A stretch of 18,281 nucleotides of DNA, from assembly GCA_018970965.1 (NCBI GenBank), contig JAGWVG010000006.1, positions 1 to 18,281 of the forward strand, in the 5' to 3' direction. The notes beneath the pieces are model-generated. The model was not told the origin of the DNA. It saw nothing but the letters and a program-made list of their open reading frames with translations, and did not search any database. The stretch comes from Alphaproteobacteria bacterium. GTDB lineage: Bacteria > Pseudomonadota > Alphaproteobacteria > Sphingomonadales > Sphingomonadaceae. Position 1 is the first letter of the stretch. The number at the start of each line of letters is the position of its first letter. Shown here piece after piece: positions 15,624 to 18,281 of the stretch. The translations under genes were made by a program, and so were the position numbers.

Positions 15624-16697
15624 TTAGGCAGTGGCGTCTAACGCCGGATAATCGACATAGCCCTTTTCTTCACCTGTATAGAGCAGGCTGTAATCCGGCT
15701 TGGCAAGCGGCGCGCCTTTTTTCAGCCGCTCCACCAAATCTGGGTTGGCAATGAAGGCACGGCCAAAGCTGATGGCATCGGCCCGCCCCCCGTCAATCAA
15801 GGCGCGGCCTGTTTCGGCGTTCAGCATGTTATTGGCAATAATTGGCGCGCGGCAATTGGCGCGAATAAACGCCAGAGTATCGAGATCCTTCAACGCCATA
15901 TCTGCAACATGGATATAAGCGAGATTTAGCGGGTCTGCACCGCGCAATAATGGGCCAAAAGTTGCGGCAGGATCAGTCACATCCATGCTGTTATATGGGT
16001 TGCCGGGCGAGATACGTAACCCAACGCGACCCCCGCCAATTGCATCCGCCATTGCTTTCAGCACCATCAATGGGAAGCGGACAAGGTTTTCGGGGCTGCC
16101 GCCAAAGGCATCGTCGCGATGATTGCTGGCGGGGTTCATAAATTGGTTGATCAGATATCCGCTGGCGGCATGAAGCTCTACACCATCAATGCCAGCAGCA
16201 CGGGCATTGCGCGCGGCCTGCGCAAATTCTTCGGCGAGGGCCGGCAGTTCGGCAGCATCAAGTGCGCGGGGCATTGCTGTGGGCGCAGGCACGCCATCCG
16301 GTCCGGGCACCAGATCGGGACAGGGCAGAGCGGACGGCGCAATAATATCGGCATCATAGCCGCGATTGGCAGGAACAACGACACGGCCGCAATGCATGAT
16401 CTGAATTACAATCCGCCCGCCTTCGGCGTGGACGGCATCAGCCACCTTTGCCCAGCCCTCAATTTGCGCCTCTGACCAGATACCGGGCGTCCGCCAATAG
16501 CCTTTGCCGGCGGCGCTGGGCTGCACGCCTTCTGTGACAATCAGCCCCGCAGAAGCACGCTGGCGATAATATTCCACCATCAGCGCACCGGGTACATCCC
16601 CTGGCCCAGCGCGGTCGCGCGTCATGGGAGACATGACAATCCGGTTGGACAGATGGAGATCGCCTAAGCTAAACGAGTCGAAAAGGGGGTTTGTCAT
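15624..16697 (-). CDS. Old Yellow Enzyme family NADH:flavin oxidoreductase
   Basis: A 357-residue FMN-dependent ene-reductase with a TIM-barrel fold, expected to reduce activated C=C bonds of enones or nitro compounds. FDSFSLGDLHLSNRIVMSPM at the N-terminus, the segment IQIMHCGRV, and ELHAASGYLINQF followed by NPASNHRDDAFGGS are classic. AISFGRAFIANPDLVERLKKG binds the FMN phosphate. His176 and Tyr181 of the active site are present, but the residue three after the His, normally Asn or His, is Ser179. The ATG at 16697 gives the normal N-terminus, with AGAAGA 5 bases upstream as a weak site; an open frame back to 16766 is unlikely to be used. It is divergent from an SDR gene and leads the pair with the amidohydrolase gene. 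Confidence 0.93.
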   Translation of the reverse strand: MTNPLFDSFSLGDLHLSNRIVMSPMTRDRAGPGDVPGALMVEYYRQRASAGLIVTEGVQPSAAGKGYWRTPGIWSEAQIEGWAKVADAVHAEGGRIVIQIMHCGRVVVPANRGYDADIIAPSALPCPDLVPGPDGVPAPTAMPRALDAAELPALAEEFAQAARNARAAGIDGVELHAASGYLINQFMNPASNHRDDAFGGSPENLVRFPLMVLKAMADAIGGGRVGLRISPGNPYNSMDVTDPAATFGPLLRGADPLNLAYIHVADMALKDLDTLAFIRANCRAPIIANNMLNAETGRALIDGGRADAISFGRAFIANPDLVERLKKGAPLAKPDYSLLYTGEEKGYVDYPALDATA

Positions 16698-16723
16698 TCG
16701 AATCTTCTTATTGTCAGCGCGGG

Positions 16724-16750
16724 TTGACCGCAATTTGCGTTGCACATTAT
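16724..16750 (+). promoter_or_regulatory. Possible promoter for the downstream SDR gene
   Basis: TTGACC (16724-16729), the same -35 as in front of the first TonB receptor, is followed after 15 bases by CATTAT (16745-16750). The left arm of the inverted repeat at 16733 lies in the spacer. The -10 match is only four of six and the spacer is short, so the call is tentative. Confidence 0.3.
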
Positions 16751-16768
16751 TCAAGGATTTACGCAAAT
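16733..16768. promoter_or_regulatory. 8-bp inverted repeat in the OYE/SDR divergent interval, candidate operator
   Basis: ATTTGCGT (16733-16740) and ACGCAAAT (16761-16768) are perfect reverse complements 20 bases apart. The left arm is part of the small palindrome CGCAATTTGCG (16729-16739). The right arm sits in GATTTACGCAAATC (16756-16769), itself symmetric except for its centre. The repeat flanks the likely -10 region of the SDR gene. No dedicated regulator gene adjoins it. Confidence 0.45.
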
Positions 16769-16784
16769 CAAGGAGAGATGTCTG

Positions 16785-17537
16785 ATGTCGAAGGGCTTTG
16801 AGGGCAAAGTGGCGCTGGTAACGGGCGCAAGTGGTGGCATTGGCCGTGCGTCAGCATTGGCGTTTGCCGCAGCTGGAGCGCAGGTCGTTGTATCGGATGT
16901 GAATGAGCAGGGCGGCACAGAAACTGTTGATCTCATTCTCGCAGCGGGTGGCGCGGCGGTGTTCCAGCGCTGTGATGTTTCACAGGCGGATGACGTGAAG
17001 GCCCTCGTTCGGCGTGCTGTGTCCGAATATGGGCGTTTGGATTGCGCGCTCAACAATGCAGGCATCAACAATATGGGTGCCAATGAATATGAAGATGATG
17101 TCTGGGCGCGTGCCATTGGGATTAACCTGACGGGCGTGATGATGTGCATGCGCGAAGAGGCTGAGGTGATGTTGGCCAATGGCGGCGGTGCGATTGTGAA
17201 TACGGCGTCAATCAATGGCTTGGTCGGCAATGGCGCGCAACCGGGATATACGGCTTCTAAGCATGGCGTGGTCGGTCTGACGCGTCACGGCGCCTTGCGT
17301 TGGGCGCAAGCAGGCATCCGGGTGAATTGCGTTTGCCCAGGCGTGATTGAAACGCCGATGACGGCCCCGCTCGCCGCCAATCCCGATATGCGCAAAATTC
17401 TGGACTCAATGACACCCATGGGGCGCATGGGCCGTGCTGAGGAAGTTGCAGCCGCTGTTGTATGGCTCTGCTCCGATCAAGCGAGCTTCATTACAGGGCA
17501 CCCCTTGGTCGTCGATGGCGGGGCAACGGCCGTCTGA
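16785..17537 (+). CDS. Short-chain dehydrogenase/reductase (SDR), classical
   Basis: A 250-residue classical SDR with a complete active site: cofactor loop TGASGGIG (13-20), Asp38 after the second strand (VVVSDVN) favouring NAD(H) over NADP(H), NNAG (89-92), and the tetrad Asn113, Ser140, Tyr153, Lys157 (YTASK). CPGVIETPM and the C-terminal GHPLVVDGGAT are standard. It should interconvert a secondary alcohol and a ketone. The ATG at 16785 follows AGGAG with a 9-base spacer; the out-of-frame ATG at 16778 and the in-frame ATG at 16740 are not supported. It is divergent from the Old Yellow Enzyme gene, and the pairing of an alcohol dehydrogenase with an ene-reductase suggests successive steps on one cyclic or terpenoid substrate (inference). 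Confidence 0.94.
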   Translation: MSKGFEGKVALVTGASGGIGRASALAFAAAGAQVVVSDVNEQGGTETVDLILAAGGAAVFQRCDVSQADDVKALVRRAVSEYGRLDCALNNAGINNMGANEYEDDVWARAIGINLTGVMMCMREEAEVMLANGGGAIVNTASINGLVGNGAQPGYTASKHGVVGLTRHGALRWAQAGIRVNCVCPGVIETPMTAPLAANPDMRKILDSMTPMGRMGRAEEVAAAVVWLCSDQASFITGHPLVVDGGATAV

Positions 17538-17542
17538 TCTGA

Positions 17543-17587
17543 GCGGAGTGGTTGCGAAAACGTTTAGAGTGGCGACAACTGCTCCGC
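17543..17587 (+). terminator. Stem-loop after the SDR gene, possible weak terminator
   Basis: GCGGAGTGGTTG (17543-17554) pairs with CAACTGCTCCGC (17576-17587) in a 12-bp stem that includes two adjacent G-U wobbles, with a 21-base loop. It starts 5 bases after the SDR stop. The following AAATTTAG has only a short T run, so efficient intrinsic termination is doubtful; it may be a processing or stability hairpin. Confidence 0.45.
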
Positions 17588-17727
17588 AAATTTAGCGTAT
17601 CAACTTCGATTGAGCGTCGTAATGCGTAAATCGAATTGACTTTTGTTACGCTTATTGGGATGACTACGCGGCTTTAAACGCGCCGCGCCCGGTTGGGTGC
17701 ATATATTTGTTCTGGGGAGAGATGGAG
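17585..17727 (+). promoter_or_regulatory. Leader/promoter region of the second TonB receptor with inverted repeats
   Basis: The interval upstream of the receptor is AT-richer than its neighbours. It holds CGCAAATTTAGCG (17585-17597), resembling the CGCAATTTGCG element before the SDR gene. It also has an inverted pair, GCGTAA (17624-17629) and TTACGC (17646-17651), flanking a TTGACT (17636-17641) that could be a -35; no convincing -10 follows at standard spacing. GCGTAAATC (17624-17632) is the exact reverse complement of GATTTACGC at 16756-16764. A regulatory role is inference. Confidence 0.3.
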
Positions 17728-18281
17728 ATGAAGGGCCAATCGCGAGCTTTTGCCGCACTTCTAATGGCAGGCGTCGGCATGGCGGGTATTACCGCGCCAG
17801 CCTTTGCACAGGCTGCAGCAGCAGATGACAATTCAGCACTCGGCGAAATCGTCGTAACCGCACAAAAGCGTGCGGAAAGCCTGCAGGCAACGCCGCTGGC
17901 TATCACGGCTGTGCCGGCTGCCCAGCTTGAACTGCGCGGAATTTCTGAAGCTAAGGATTTGTCGGCGATCGCGCCGAACGTCTCGGTCGTTGGTGCAACG
18001 ACCAACGCCACAGCCGCTGTTGTCACGATCCGCGGCATTCCGACGGCTGCTGATGAATCGCAGGGCTATGACTCGCCAATCGGCATCTATGTCGATGGCG
18101 TTTACATGGCGCGCAGCTCGGCCTCATCGTTTGAAGTTGCTGATATTGAGCGTGTTGAAGTGCTGCGTGGCCCGCAGGGCACGCTGTTCGGCCGCAACAC
18201 CACCGGTGGCGCGGTGCTGTTCGTGCCGCAGAAGCCGACCGCCCGGCTGGAAGGCTACATCGAGGGTGGCCTCGGCAACTA
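17728..18281 (+). CDS. TonB-dependent outer-membrane receptor, N-terminal part (runs off the right edge)
   Basis: About 184 residues are visible, open at the window end. Residues 1-27 form a signal peptide (MKGQSR, hydrophobic run, cleavage at APAFA-Q). A TonB-box-like EIVVTAQKR lies at 40-48. The plug domain follows: VVTIRGIP, PIGIYVDGVYMAR, then VEVLRGPQGTLFGRNTTGGA, the most conserved plug stretch in sphingomonad receptors. The ATG at 17728 is preferred over the in-frame ATG at 17722 because GGGGAG lies 8 bases upstream of it. It is a different receptor from the one at 1108-3618: the plug motifs differ and it has the more common LFGRNTTGG form. It follows the SDR gene on the same strand after a 190-base interval with a hairpin, so it probably has its own promoter. 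The ligand is unknown. Confidence 0.93.
   Translation, partial: MKGQSRAFAALLMAGVGMAGITAPAFAQAAAADDNSALGEIVVTAQKRAESLQATPLAITAVPAAQLELRGISEAKDLSAIAPNVSVVGATTNATAAVVTIRGIPTAADESQGYDSPIGIYVDGVYMARSSASSFEVADIERVEVLRGPQGTLFGRNTTGGAVLFVPQKPTARLEGYIEGGLGN

Noticed and set aside
1..18281. Mobile elements, CRISPR arrays, tRNA or rRNA genes, pseudogenes
   Set aside because: No transposase or integrase motifs, terminal repeats, regularly spaced repeats, recognisable tRNA folds or frameshifted genes were seen. All genes not cut by the window edge appear full length.

Overview
The window looks like chromosomal DNA from an alphaproteobacterium, most likely Sphingomonadales (Novosphingobium, Sphingopyxis or Sphingorhabdus type). 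The pointers are two large TonB-dependent receptors, a cytochrome P450, short-chain dehydrogenases, a DUF1214 protein, an SRPBCC protein and FCD-type GntR and LuxR-type regulators packed together. This assignment rests on gene content and protein style, not on a marker gene. Coding density is high: no gene-free stretch exceeds about 190 bases. I see no rRNA, tRNA, CRISPR array, insertion sequence or phage gene.

Layout from left to right. Positions 1-958 (minus strand) hold a FadR-like GntR regulator followed by the start of an HMG-CoA lyase gene that runs off the window. They are divergent from a TonB-dependent receptor (1108-3618, plus), which ends in a clear terminator. The region between them carries a perfect GntR-type operator, TTGTATACAA, inside a sigma70-like promoter. 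Next come a small winged-helix regulator (minus) and a divergent P450 (4246-5481, plus), with a 31-bp dyad between them.

The centrepiece is a tightly packed seven-gene minus-strand run, transcribed from 12678 down to 5492: cysD, cysNC, cysQ, a sulfotransferase, an SDR, a DUF1214 protein and an SRPBCC protein. Intergenic gaps are 1, 10, 6 and 18 bases, followed by overlaps of 4 and 8 bases. The first three products make PAPS from sulfate and ATP and dispose of PAP. The fourth should use PAPS to sulfate an organic acceptor. The last three look like tailoring or handling proteins for a hydrophobic small molecule. This suggests a self-contained sulfate-activation and sulfation module, with the convergent P450 as a likely partner that could supply the hydroxyl group. 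The substrate is unknown.

The right-hand part has a LuxR-type regulator (plus) divergent from cysD, with a 16-bp palindrome overlapping its ribosome-binding site. It is followed by an Old Yellow Enzyme plus amidohydrolase pair (minus), a divergent classical SDR (plus) and the start of a second TonB-dependent receptor cut by the window edge. Together the region looks like an uptake and transformation locus for a lipophilic compound (terpenoid, steroid-like or similar; inference): outer-membrane import, P450, SDR and OYE redox chemistry, an amidohydrolase, and a dedicated sulfation branch.
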